Below, in pieces: positions 53,855-64,000 of a stretch of DNA of 64,000 bases; the stretch's first letter is position 1; each line of letters begins with the position of its first letter. The stretch spans positions 2,310,678 to 2,374,677 of the forward strand of contig BCHH01000005.1 in the NCBI GenBank assembly GCA_001599595.1, given 5' to 3'. The translations under genes and the position numbers were made by a program. Source of the stretch: Beverwykella pulmonaria. Its lineage: Eukaryota; Ascomycota; Dothideomycetes; Pleosporales; Melanommataceae. The notes below the pieces were generated by a model that saw nothing but the letters and a program-made list of their open reading frames with translations, did no database searches and was not told the DNA's origin.

Positions 53855-54940
53855 TGGGCTTCGTGGAAAAAGTGAATCCTAGTATTGCACAGAGCGTTCA
53901 TTCATGAACTTCGGTGGATGTTAGAAGCACAATCCTGTAATACTATTTTTGCTCAATGTATGATTTCATCCTTAAAATTATTAAGGTTGAAATTGCTGGA
54001 ATTCCTAGCATGGTGAATTGAATGCGACATACCAGCCAGGGTGATACACTTAGGGCTAAGGTGTGTCGGTCCGTAGGATAAAAAGCCATTTGATTCGGTA
54101 CCCCATACGAAGATATTTTAGCACTAAGCTGTATTGTGCGTCAGGGTACTCAAAATTTACTCTGCTAGGCATTTGACTCCAGGGCTACGGCCCAGTCGAG
54201 TCTATGAGTTGTGCAAACGCGCATCGTCTGCATGTGGTCAGGCGGCGGTGTTGTCGTTCAAAGTTCATCAATTTTCAGCTGAGTCCATGCCGTGAATTTA
54301 CAGCACTCGCAGATAGCAAGAGACATTGGTAAATGAGCTCCCCCATTGGCGCATTGGTCGTGCAATCCACTGTGCACCGTTTCATCTAATAACGGGCATT
54401 GGAGGCAAGTTCAGATATCACGACATAGCCCTATTGTATACCCATACTAAACCGACAGGATTTCGGGGAACTCACCCACAGTAACACACGACCTGCCATT
54501 GGGGGAAAGATTCTGACTGACGGGAATGCTGTCATCGGTACTACCTGCAGTAAGAGCATCATGTGATATGGGCGCAGCCATAAACACGACTTTGATTCAC
54601 CACCTGCTTTTAGAACGTACAATCTTCCATGTCAGCTTAGACACATAGGTGGGGCGAAAAAGGCAATACTCGGACCCCGAAGGCGACATGAATTCAGCTG
54701 GGCTCGGGATCGTTCTGTGCCTCTTGGCTCGTGGAGTCAACGGAGGCGAGGCGAAGCTGGATCTAGGAACTGTTAGGGGCGATGCAATTATGACTATACG
54801 TGTATTTATAAGATAAAGTCTACAGCGATAAACTAAGCTACTCTAAGAGTAGTGAGCTAACGTCCACTGGCTCTACCTCCATTCAGCCAGTGTCTTTGAG
54901 AAAGCCATGTGTCGTGATGTGACGAAATTGATTATATATT
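53855..54940. other. intergenic
   Basis: No gene is seen. Short open frames carry no features. Confidence 0.4.
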
Positions 54941-55058
54941 GATTCTGCAGAGGAACTACCGAAGAAATATCTATAGTCTTACCAAGCATGCCAGGAGCCT
55001 GCCAAGATAGTGAAAGCAAACATTGAGGTGACTCATCATGTGACCCACAGGCCGACAA
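54941..55058. repeat. dispersed repeat family A, copy 2
   Basis: It is the partner of 10063..10206. It lies immediately 3' (minus strand) of a TPR relic, so the family may derive from the end of such a gene. Confidence 0.8.
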
Positions 55059-55061
55059 CAT

Positions 55062-55250
55062 GCAATGTGAATGACTAGCACCCAAAATGTGGCGGCTTAA
55101 CCGTATAAACTCTCTCGTAAGTCTTATAGCCTCTGCATCACGACCCTGTCCTTTCACGTGAAGGCAAGCGTTGTTCATGCTGGCCAGGGTGTCGGGATAG
55201 CCCGCTCTGAGTTTCTTCTTCAAAACCTCCATCACTTCCGCGTCTGGCAC
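55062..55250 (-). pseudogene. TPR-repeat remnant (NLR/kinesin-light-chain type)
   Basis: The frame reads EVLKKKLRAGYPDTLASMNN, then QGRDAEAIRLTREFIRLSRH, ILGASH. This matches the 42-residue TPR unit (G.xHPDTLxSxNNLA...QGRxxEAxxL......R...LGxxH) of fungal NACHT/NB-ARC-TPR proteins. One and a half units remain, after which the frame loses similarity. No nucleotide-binding domain is nearby. Confidence 0.65.
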
Positions 55251-55580
55251 TTCGGCAGTCTCCCATCGGCTTTGCTACCTGAGTATGAGCTCGACGTGCA
55301 CCCAGAACTACCCATACACCCCAGACGAGCTAGACAAAGTATCCAAATCATTCCTCTTAGTATCTCTAGCAAAGAAGCGTCACCTTTTAGTCGTTATGCT
55401 ACCCAAACTGGTGCCAATCCATGATTATGACTTTTATCAGACAGAAGCAAACATATTTCATTGCTCGTACTTAATTGCATGCGACTACGCCTCCAAAATG
55501 TGTGACTTTGCCAATCGTCCTATTCATTCCGAACAATTTCCCGAAGTTTTTGTTTAATCCTTGGCCACAATATCTTATAT
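55251..55580. other. intergenic
   Basis: Nothing recognisable is seen, although it is next to the TPR remnant and may be more decayed parts of it. Confidence 0.35.
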
Positions 55581-55910
55581 TTAGCCGCAAGGTCCGGTAC
55601 CAGCACTACAGCTATCCCTATTTCCATAATCGCAACAGCCACCATTCTGGTTACATTCATAGACGTGGGTCCCGCTTCCACCGCTCCCTAGATTTACAAC
55701 AACCCATCCATTGCTGTTGCTGCACCATCCGCAATACTGTCCCTGTGAAGTTCCTTTTTGGCAGGTGCACCCATTTGTGATGCAAGCTCTGGGTGCAAGC
55801 TCGACGGGGGCAGGCTCGGCACGAGGATCACGAGTTTTGTCGGGTATCGTGTTGGCTCCTGCCAGTGCTAATAATGTAATAAGTTGGATGACGGAATGGA
55901 GATTCATCAT
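55581..55910 (-). CDS. secreted cysteine-rich protein with propeptide, 109 aa
   Basis: A single exon. The start at 55910 (MMNLHSVIQLITLLALAG) gives a clean signal peptide; an upstream in-frame ATG at 55946 would add 12 polar residues and is less likely. A short Pro/Glu/Arg-rich propeptide (residues about 20-41) ends near LAPRA. The mature part has ten cysteines in a compact, Gly/Asn/Ser-rich sequence: ACITNGCTCQ, QYCGWC, ECNQNGGCCDYG, SCSAGTGPCG. The even cysteine number fits five disulfides. No domain is recognised. It is a candidate effector or small antimicrobial-like protein by inference only. Confidence 0.7.
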   Translation of the reverse strand: MMNLHSVIQLITLLALAGANTIPDKTRDPRAEPAPVELAPRACITNGCTCQKGTSQGQYCGWCSNSNGWVVVNLGSGGSGTHVYECNQNGGCCDYGNRDSCSAGTGPCG

Positions 55911-58186
55911 AGAGTGTGATTTAATGATTTGACTTTCCAAGAGCAATAGTTAGTGAGAGCGGGGAACGTTGAAGAGTGATGACGGAAAGGGCAATGAGAA
56001 TGAAAATAAGATGAAGTTACCTTGAATATGACTTTAGCAAGGTCTTTGAATGTTCGACTCTGATACCTGTTCCCTTTAGGCTTTAATCCCTTTTATATTT
56101 AGTTTCCAAACTCCCCTCCTTTATCCACAATTTCACGCCCTTACGTAAAGTCCCATCGTCTTTGTCAGATGTCTAACAACTTTTATGCTCACTCTTTACC
56201 TTAGCAATAGAGTTTATGTTAACATGAGTGTAATTGAACTACTTTAGCTGAAAAGGACACTTCACGTGCTGAAGGCAAAGAAACATCCTTGCCAATGAGT
56301 ATATCAACTCTATATATCTAGGTCAGGAGATATGGAGCGAAATAGGCCCGATTCCAGTATTTGGGTTTGAACGTTGCATTATACATTAGGGCTTAATAAT
56401 CTGGTAAGACCGAAGGGACAGAGCATTCCCGAGACCGAGATATATGACTCTTGCATATCCCTCGCCAAAATAATTGCTTATAGACGAATATCTAACTGAA
56501 AATAAGAAGCAAAAACTACTTGTGAATGTTTCTTATACTCCCTAACAAGAGTCAGCGTTCAGGCTTCGTAATTAAAGAATTGGAGCCCCAACTAGCAGCT
56601 ACAAACTGTCAACTACATTTTAATGTGTGTTGGAAAAACAAGGGTTACAGTTCTCTTGTTGCAATGACAGGAGTGGAGAGTTGGACTGATCAATGTATAC
56701 CTGCATGAAGAAAATGAAGCTCGACATGGCAAATTGCCTTGCGGGCATTAGAGGTTGATAATCACTAGTCACTTGAGCAGCAGGGCTTTCCGCATCGGCG
56801 AGCTGAGATGAGGAGATAGGTGGCAACGAAATTTCCAATGGGTAGGTACCAGAATTTGAAAACCATTTGGAGATCGCTCTCGCTAAAGCACATTACGTGG
56901 CAAGGCGTATTGCGACTGGATATTGGTTGTCGTTAGCTGGTGGTTCCTTTAAGGTTAGCATGGCAGTCGAAAGTGAATTTGCGCTAAGTCACTGTGAGCC
57001 GTCTGTGCGCTGCATGGAGCCCATCGGCGATCGGTCAGGACACCAGCATCTACACAGACCAATGAAGCGATTTTTCTGCCCCTGCTTACCACTTCTTGCT
57101 CCCCATACCCAGCGTCTCATCCAACTGTGAGTCCCGCAGCCTTTAGTGCCTGTAGATTCTTCGCCGACCATATATTCCGCCACCGTGGGTGCCAAGCAGT
57201 TCCAAGCACAGTCTCCATGCCTCAGTATCGGACACAAGTCAGGAAATTTAAAATCTGACACTCGGTGCAGGACCCACTCTCGTGAACCAAAACTAGATCT
57301 ATAGCTATCTAGGCATAATCTGTGATCGACATGCTACCCATCGTCTCAACAAAATTGCGACAGAGAATCGTCCCGGGCTGTGAAATGCGGTCGTTTGTGT
57401 GGGTGTGTATACAAGCTCTCTGGGTCTCTTTGGTCTCTTAGAGGATACTAGGGGATTGTCTCATCAATAATCACCCTGCCGCACTAAAACCATGGACATA
57501 GAGTGCCCGAAGTTAAGATCGAAGGTTGAAGAGCTCCAGGCATTGTACAACGTCTGCTCTAGGCCATGCTCACAAGCATCATTTCTAATCCCACGGCCAC
57601 TCCCTGTTTGATTATGTCTAAGCCCAATTGCGCCAAATTATGAGCAACCCAGCCGAGAGAGAGTCTAACAAGGATGTCAAGAATCAAGCATGGGGCTCAC
57701 ACACTTTTCTAATATAGCAGGTGTCGTGACAACTATAAGTTACTGTGAGGCAGAATTGATGACTAATTTTCAGCTCGCCATCCTGGATAATCGAATTGCC
57801 GGTGGCGATTCTCCCTCAATGAAAGACTAGTCCGTGCCTGTCGTCTTCGGTTTGCTGGGATCGCTGAACGTGCTCGTTTTGATCGCATGCTGTACAGTTT
57901 AGTCCACATCCTCCAGCATGACGATACACAGCCCTAAAGAGTCTATTACGCTCAGGTCCAGGATAGGAGAACTTCTTACCACCGGCATGTCCATTAATTT
58001 GAGTCACGTAAATGTTAGCCTGAGAATCAACGAATTGAAATAGAGAGAGGGTTACCTCGTCCGAGCATCACATGTGACTTAAACCCTATCGACATGCGAC
58101 TCAAACCCTATCGACATGCGTCACATAAATTAGCTAACTGGTCTAAGAAACTGTCACGAGTAGAAGGCGGAAGTCAACTGTCCGAC
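55911..58186. other. long gene-poor stretch
   Basis: About 2.3 kb without a supportable gene. Minus frames at 56989..57261 and 57816..58007 contain several cysteines but no signal peptide, domain or joinable exons. Confidence 0.4.
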
Positions 58187-58358
58187 GGAAAGCGTGCACA
58201 AAGAGCGAGAAAGCCGTGAAGAGCTGACTGCTCGCACAACGACCATATATACCCATGAAGGGTGAGCTAGCTAGAATAGGACATATGGTATGTCATGTGA
58301 GACACGTGACATATGTGATACACGTGACATAGTAGAACACGTGATATACGTGACAGAA
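58187..58358. repeat. dispersed repeat family E, copy 2, with CACGTG cluster
   Basis: It is the partner of 25221..25350. This copy carries an expansion of acacgtgacata-like units with CACGTG at 58303..58308, 58321..58326 and 58338..58343. Confidence 0.8.
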
Positions 58359-58773
58359 ACCCTACTCAGAGCGCTTAAGGTAGCGACGATCGTCGAAGCG
58401 TGGCGGGTTAAAAAAGTTGGACGCGCTCCACATCTCCTCGGCAGAGATACAAACGAACAAATTCTTGGGAAGGATTGTACCATTACGCATTGTAACATGT
58501 TGTAAAGCTTTGTAGGTCATGATAGTTGCGTATAATCGGAGAGAGAGAGGGGGGGCAGGGGTGAAGCGAAGGGGTCCTGCTAATGCTGTCTGTAATAATG
58601 GCTTTAACTAGCTTAAGAAGCAGAAGGCACGAGATAGGCTTTCTTCTATATAGAATGCCGGCCTATTAGGTTACTGCACTGTGGGCTAACAAGAAATAAT
58701 TGAGGCTAGCGGTATGGACTTAATTTATTGCGAACAAAAAGACGTCTGCAAATTTATTTCTAGAATAGACATA
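58359..58773. other. intergenic
   Basis: Nothing is seen; a short purine tract (gagagagagggggggcagggg) lies near 58540. Confidence 0.4.
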
Positions 58774-58906
58774 TTGTAAGCCCAGGACACCATTATGTCA
58801 CGTGGATATGCCACTGACTAATCACTCCGTCATATATATATCAGCTGTACATACATCACATACAATACACATCTTGACACCTTTTCCTCCATCCTCCAGC
58901 TTACAG
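58774..58906. repeat. dispersed repeat family B, copy 2
   Basis: It matches 14835..14963 end to end (ttgtaagcccaggacac to cttacag). Confidence 0.8.
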
Positions 58907-59685
58907 TTTGACCTAAGCGAATGTTTTGAGAACGCACGTCGTTTGTCCCTTGATTCTTTACGATCAGCCTTGCGAGGTAGCGTATGCAAAATTCGCGCAA
59001 TTCTTGGCAAATGTCAATCGTTCGAATCTAACCCTAGAATCACGGCTAAACTGACGATGTCAGCCCGGGACACCACTAGTCACGTGGATATGCCATTATA
59101 GTGCTAACTTATCTGCTGTACTATAAAGCCGAGTCAACATCTTAACATCCCAACGAAAAATCAGCGATGAGAGAAGACTCTCGGAATAAATGTATGCCAC
59201 GTCGCCCTTGATTGCATTTCACTCGAATGAAACTAAATCTTGGGTGGGACTTAGTAAAGGTTTGCTATCACTTTTACAAAACATAAATGCTTAGAACTCA
59301 AAACCCTTACCGGTATGGGACAACATCTCGGTCAACTCTTGAGATTGGTCTAAACTTGACTTCGACCTATGTCTCAACACTTTCTCGCTTCGGCATCGAC
59401 CATTTGCAGGAACCGTCATCATGGTGATTGACATGAGTGACATCGACATGCTAAACATATCGAATATTGACAATGAGGTTCTTGTATTAGCCTACTTGTC
59501 GCACCAAATATCCGGTCTATCAGTTATTAGTTGTTTGCCCAGCCTTTTATGCTAACAAAGTCTCAAATCTCAAAGAGGATGTAGAGAGTGCCCCCAATAC
59601 TGCCATTGCTCTATGGGACCTTTGACAAACACCAAAACTTCTCCCGTTCGCACGGTGGCATTCTAGGCGCCAGGTAGTGGGTTAA
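58907..59685. other. intergenic with repeat B copy 3
   Basis: A diverged third copy of family B lies at 59061..59150. No gene is seen. Confidence 0.4.
59061..59150. repeat. dispersed repeat family B, copy 3 (diverged, partial)
   Basis: It shares cagcccgggacac, agtcacgtggatatgcca and a truncated middle with the other two copies. Confidence 0.6.
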
Positions 59686-59699
59686 GTGTCCAAGAGGAC

Positions 59700-60237
59700 A
59701 GAACGACGTAGCTCTGCGAAATCAAGGCTCACATTGCAGGTTGGGCTACAAATCCTTCTTTTTCTTGCACAATTTTCATCCTCCGGCCTAAAAATGGTGT
59801 TGCTGGTGATGGAACTTATCTTTTGCAATGGAAAACCGTTGCTCACCATCGGCGATGCGATGGCATACTTCTTGAACCACGAGGACTACTATACGAAGAA
59901 TAGCTGCCTCCAGCTACAAGGCCATGACTGGGCCCTTGTGAAGGCGCCTCTTTCCATGGCTTACCCCTACCAATCTTCGGACCATGGATCAGTCAAGAAA
60001 TGTTTCTTTAGTTCAGATATATCGAAAGCATTGCGGTTAGTATATCCGTCTAGATTCGACTCAAGTGCTGACAACTGTCTGGAAGAAAATAGGATCATAC
60101 ATTCCAGGAGATCCAATAGCTTAGAGAAACCTTCCTGGTGGGTATCTTATTCAGTTACTCTCGTGGTCACGGCCACAATGTTCACATACGTCGGCCTTCA
60201 GAGCGGGTGGTTAGTACGGCCTACAATAGAGGGGTAA
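59700..60237 (+). pseudogene. fragment of a DUF6536-type membrane protein gene
   Basis: The frame contains the hallmark LLVMELIFCNGKPLLTIGDA, MAYFLNHED, then RSNSLEKPSWWVSYSVTLVV, which match the internal region of the large fungal DUF6536 membrane proteins (GDA.ASFL..PD motif and a following RPRRW helix). No ATG suits a start, the N-terminal helices are missing, and downstream frames do not continue the domain convincingly. It is inferred to be a truncated copy. Confidence 0.5.
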
Positions 60238-60704
60238 GTGGCGCAACGGTCTGTAGATGGAGGCTTCTTTCCTAACAGCTGATCTCAGAGATTTACATTG
60301 GGTTGATTAGGTAAGAAACTGCCTTAACATACTGTATACGCGCTAATGAATGTAGCCCTCGATCTTTGTAAATTGTCCACAGCTATTCTGTTCTACTCGC
60401 GCTTATTACGAAAAGAGAATTCTCACCAGTCGCAACTCAGCTCAAGAGTTTGCAGGATTTGCTACCGCAGCTTAGGGTCTCAGCGTTACGAATCCGGACC
60501 GTGGGAGTTAGCAGCGCCACTTGTATTTTGTTAGAAACATTAACTCCCTAGTTTTCTTGACGATGAGTACGCAGACTTTTTCTTGTACAATATTCTCTAA
60601 TAGGAATGAGATTTGCTAATATCTTCAATAGTTATACTCCAGACCATCTACAGCTTCATTCTAAGTCAGCTCGTTATTCCTCAATAGATCAACCCTCTTG
60701 AGCT
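60238..60704. other. intergenic
   Basis: A possible short downstream exon of the DUF6536 fragment (60287..60310) leads nowhere. Otherwise nothing is seen. Confidence 0.3.
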
Positions 60705-61013
60705 TCAGGCCCGAACGACGTCTCCTCGCCGCAATTTCTCCTCCGCTTTGGTGCATCGCAGCGTCGTTCCTGGGAGAAGAACACCGGCATCATCGCCTTC
60801 ATCGTCATTTTCCCCTTTATATGCATCCATATCATCAAAGCGGCCAGCAGTCTCGTGGTACGCTGCCGTACGCTCAAAGTCTCCGAACCCTCCGATTACA
60901 TACCACAATTCTTGCAAGAGGTCTTCTGTATCCCGCGCAAGATTCAAGTCGGCCATCGGAAGCTCAAAGAGACTATGAGTTCCCTGCCCAGAGTCCCAGA
61001 TAAAATGCCAGGG
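60705..61013 (-). CDS. hypothetical acidic protein, 3' part
   Basis: The minus frame is open from an AG acceptor-like site near 61014 to the stop at 60705. It reads as a consistent protein (WHFIWDSGQGTHSLFELP, LARDTEDLLQELWYVIGGFG, then an acidic DENDDEGDD-like stretch). The first ATG inside is at 60956 (83 aa), but the protein-like sequence begins upstream of it, so an earlier exon is likely and was not found. Function unknown. Confidence 0.4.
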   Translation of the reverse strand, partial: PWHFIWDSGQGTHSLFELPMADLNLARDTEDLLQELWYVIGGFGDFERTAAYHETAGRFDDMDAYKGENDDEGDDAGVLLPGTTLRCTKAEEKLRRGDVVRA

Positions 61014-61405
61014 CCGGCCACGAGCTCCCTGGCGTTATCCATGGCATGCCATCCGCCACCGGAGGAAAATGAGACAGGAATCGAAGAGAAGCATTTACAA
61101 TGGGAGTTATGAGACACCCAATAGCAGATCAAAACGGCGGTGTTGGCCATTGCTCACTAACTTCATCTCATGACTTTGGAGGAGAAGCGCAAGGAGAGTT
61201 TTTGAAACTTCAGCCGGGTTGTCTGTATACAGGTGTTAGAAGTGTTTCAAGCAGACAAAAATGGATGAGAAGATTGGCTCAAAGTTTGATGTAACTCACA
61301 TCCGAGAGCAGACTTTGTCTTCCTGCTCATCCAAGAAGAAGAGCATATTTGATTGATATTTCCCGTCTAACCATTCAAATTGAGACGGAGCTACATCTAA
61401 ACCAC
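61014..61405. other. intergenic
   Basis: Nothing is seen beyond possible 5' parts of the gene at 60705..61013. Confidence 0.35.
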
Positions 61406-62976
61406 TTAGACTAGATATCTGAAGCCATGTTGCAACTTTGTTCCCTCCTCCATACTTACCCCCTCCATCTTCGCCGTCTGCTCCGCAATATCACCGCTAA
61501 CATCCCACGCGGCCTCACCTTCTTCAATCTTCTTGTTGAGTGTAATAAGCACCATCTTGAAGGCAAAGCACCCAGCAATCGTAACGCCGAACATAGCCGT
61601 CACGATCCCATAACTGTTCCTGTACCCGTTGGAGGGCAAATTCCAGACGTACGAACCAGCGACGTTGCCGAGCTGGGAGAACGCGTTTATCATGGCGATG
61701 GCGACGGCGCGCTTAGCGGGAGGGCGTGGGAAGGATGATGAAATCCAGGAATAGAAGACGATGAAGCCGGCATAGGAGGACGCCTGCAAGAAGAGGCCTA
61801 CGTAGCGGGCTGCCACGTTGAGCGTGCTCATGCTGATTATGAAGCCAACAAGGCCGCCGAGGATGGGGCCAACGATGTGCCAGAAGCGCTCTTCGGTGCG
61901 ATCGGCGTGCCACGCATTGATGAGGGAAACAACGCAGCTGAAAGCCCACGGCGGCGCACTCATAAGGAGGGTTGTGATGTATCCGAAGCCCAGAGTGCGC
62001 GTGAGTGTGGGGAAGAAGGCGTTGAAGGAGAGCCCAACAACATATGCCGTGAAAGTGATCATCATGAGGTAGATCTTCACGTCTTTAACGGCCATGATTA
62101 GACCTGTAAATACGGTCTGTTCGGCGCTGTCGGCGTCGGCTTCGCCTACGTCTTCGGTCATGCGAAGAACTGCAATCTCGCGCTCTTCCTCAGTGAAACC
62201 GCGCGTATTGTGCGGAAGGTCAGGGAGGATGAAGCCCGCAGAAATGGCAATGAGCATCGTGGCCGCACCTTCAATCCAGTACAGCCAGCGCCACGCGCGA
62301 TGGCCAAGGGTACCCTCCATATTCGAAAGCACAGCGGCGCCCACTAGGGAAGAGAAAGCATTGGAGATCAAGTTTCCGCAGAACAAAATTGCATTTCGGG
62401 TTGTGAGCTCTCGGCGCGTGTACCATTTGGATAGGATAAGGAGAGCTCCAGGGAGGAAGGCAGCCTCAACGAAGCCAATGAAGAAGCGGATGACGACCAT
62501 GCCGGCGAAGTTGTGCACGCTGCCGGACAACGTCGAGATCATGCCCCAGAGCAGCATGGCGATGGAAATGTAGAGCGAGGGCCGTTGGATGCGATTGATT
62601 ATAATGTTACTCGGAACTTGCATCAAGATGTATCCAACATAGACTATTATATTCCGTCAGCCACTGCAATCACATAGTGATTCAGAGGGGAAGACCTACG
62701 AATACTCAGACAGGTGGCGTATTGCGTGTTATTGATATTGAGATCATCCTGCAATCCACCAAGACGCGCAGCCGCAATATTGTTCCGGTCGAGGTAGTTC
62801 ATGATGTAGATGAGAACGAAGAGGGAGCATCGCGCGTCCAGCTTACGCTTCAGCGACTTCTCCACGCGCTTCCTGTGCTCGGGATCCATGTGCGACATAG
62901 GTCCACCGTTCTTGACCATCTCCATCGCATGGGAATCGTTGTCGATTATATCCTGCTTGGTGTCCTGTGTCGCCAT
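61406..62976 (-). CDS. MFS transporter, DAL5/Tna1-like (second), 504 aa
   Basis: Exon 1 is 62700..62976 and exon 2 is 61406..62643 (56 bp intron). The N-terminal cytosolic part contains a HRKRVEKSLKRKLD segment. The first helix ends IYIMNYLDRNNIAAARL, the ACS-family signature, and the spliced junction reads CLSILYVGYILMQVPSNI. Later blocks are FFIGFVEAAFLPGALLILSK, WYTRRELTTRNAILF and RAWRWLYWIEG. It is close to nicotinate/allantoate-type permeases of the plasma membrane. It is not part of the 26-39 kb cluster. The nearest gene in the window is a GH3 enzyme, with no obvious link. Confidence 0.93.
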
Positions 62977-63597
62977 TTTGCCGTTGTCACGGCTGTGGAT
63001 TGCGATGAGAGAGCAGCAGCAGCCCGTCCATCTTATATTAACCGTTCTCGCATTCGGTCTTTGTGATCGACCTTAGGATGGCCTGTTGCAGCAGTGAGTG
63101 GCACCGAGCATTGAGAACGCATGGCAGGGTGGAAAATTTGCCCAAGCGGCAGCCAAACACCGGCTTGTTCTGGCTGCGTCGGCTACACTTCTACATCTAG
63201 TATCCCGTGCTCCTGTGGGAAGAACTTATCTGTTGGGCCGGTGTTTTGCCGGTGAAGTATGGCGTCGGCACCGTCGGACGGCAACGGTGCGTTCAACCGT
63301 CAGATGCCGATGGAGTGGGTCGGGTTCCCAGATCCCCGGTCAGCGACCTAAGCCTCATGATTGACTGGCTAATATTCAGTTTCGACTTTGGGACAACAGT
63401 TGTTCGCCTCCTTTGCAACGAGGCCTTAGGAACAGGATGTAATTAAAGATCACTGCCCGAGGGTACTTGTGTAATCAATTGCTTCATAAAACTCATTATA
63501 AGTGCCTTCATGTTTTCGCATAGTCGATAGTCATAAATAAATTCGAATTAGTTAACTAGCTTTAGTCATTACATCGTTGGAGCATGCCACACCAATC
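62977..63597. other. intergenic
   Basis: It is the promoter of the MFS gene and the 3' region of the GH3 gene. No other gene is seen. Confidence 0.45.
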
Positions 63598-64000
63598 CTA
63601 AGGCGATACTGGGGTGATAGTCATAGTGGCCTGCAGATCCCTGCTACTGAACCCAGCACTGAGGGTGAACTCGCCTGCTGGGATGAGCCACTGCTGTGAG
63701 ATGATATCCCAGTAACTCAGATCTCTCCTCATCAACGGAAACGTAACTTTCTTAGATTCTCCTGCTGTTAAATATACCTTTTCAAATCCACGCAATTGCT
63801 TCGGGGGGGTGCCAGAGGGAGTAGTGTCGACAGGGAAGGAGACGTACAACTGCGGCACAGTCGCACCATCCACGTCGCCGGAGTTAGTGAGAGAGAGGGT
63901 GACGTTATAGACAATGTTCCAGAGCTCTGGGTTGCCGCCTGGAGCGGTCGGCTGTTCCGCCGCGGCGGATGTGAGAGCGTCAACAACGGCAGTGGCCTGG
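63598..64000 (-). CDS. GH3 beta-glucosidase, C-terminal end (partial)
   Basis: The window edge cuts the gene; only about 134 C-terminal residues are present. They form the fibronectin type III-like domain at the end of fungal GH3 beta-glucosidases: NVTLSLTNSGDVDGATVPQL, YVSFP, PPKQLRGFEKVYLTAGESKK, VTFPLMRRDLSYWD, WLIPAGEFTLSAGFSSRDL. The catalytic (alpha/beta) domains lie beyond the window. The enzyme releases glucose from cellobiose and other beta-glucosides and is usually secreted. Confidence 0.92.
   Translation of the reverse strand, partial: QATAVVDALTSAAAEQPTAPGGNPELWNIVYNVTLSLTNSGDVDGATVPQLYVSFPVDTTPSGTPPKQLRGFEKVYLTAGESKKVTFPLMRRDLSYWDIISQQWLIPAGEFTLSAGFSSRDLQATMTITPVSP

Noticed and set aside
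59000..59050. cgttcgaatctaaccc as the T-arm of a tRNA gene
   Set aside because: No matching acceptor stem, D-arm or anticodon arm at the right distances.

Overview
The window is nuclear DNA of a filamentous ascomycete, probably a plant-associated Dothideomycete-like fungus. The evidence is short introns of about 40-95 bp with GT/AG ends, fungal-only families (GH131, BYS1/thaumatin-like, DAL5-type MFS, fungal_trans regulator, secreted cysteine-rich proteins), and decayed transposons whose breaks look like repeat-induced mutation (Asp to Asn, Gln to stop). The species cannot be fixed from the sequence. I resolve about 21 convincing genes plus several relics. No tRNA, rRNA or CRISPR array was found.

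Layout. 1-7.3 kb is repeat-rich and gene-poor, with a decayed coding block, degenerate AACC arrays, a 20-22 bp tandem repeat and a possible 7TM relic. 7.4-15 kb holds a small conserved 98-aa gene, an ALDH3-type aldehyde dehydrogenase and a 10-Cys secreted protein. 15.2-39 kb is the core: a probable catabolic gene cluster. It contains two beta-hydroxyacid dehydrogenases, two metallo-beta-lactamase-fold lactonase-like hydrolases, two carboxymuconolactone-decarboxylase-like proteins (one with two domains), a zinc alcohol dehydrogenase, an ACS/DAL5-type transporter, a broken NTF2-like gene, and its own regulator with two C2H2 fingers plus a fungal_trans domain. About 8.6 kb of foreign material (a P450, an intact Myb-like ORF, a dead Harbinger transposase, repeats) lies between two copies of a 540-600 bp promoter segment. 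This suggests that the first dehydrogenase and the transporter were once a divergent pair. 39-43 kb is transposon debris (Tc1/mariner relic in an inverted repeat) and a small secreted cysteine-rich protein. 43-56 kb holds a four-helix membrane glycoprotein, a GH131 protein, an orphan exon, a BYS1-type protein, a second P450 and another secreted 10-Cys protein. 56-61 kb is mostly repeats and relics. 61-64 kb holds a second DAL5-type transporter and the C-terminal end of a GH3 beta-glucosidase that runs off the window.

How the genes may work together. The likely logic of the core is uptake of an organic anion (MFS), ring opening of a lactone-like ring (MBL pair), oxidation or reduction of the resulting hydroxy acid or alcohol (beta-hydroxyacid dehydrogenases, ADH), further breakdown or decarboxylation (CMD-like proteins) and pathway-specific control. 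The substrate is unknown. The promoters of both lactonase genes, each shared with a divergent dehydrogenase gene, carry the same palindrome ACCCC-N5-GGGGT. One copy contains two inverted GCGGGG hexamers, the site class expected for the Mig1-like fingers of the cluster regulator. Repeat families recur across the window (10/55 kb, 15/58.8/59.1 kb, 16.5/25.7 kb, 17.5/23.2 kb, 25.3/58.3 kb).
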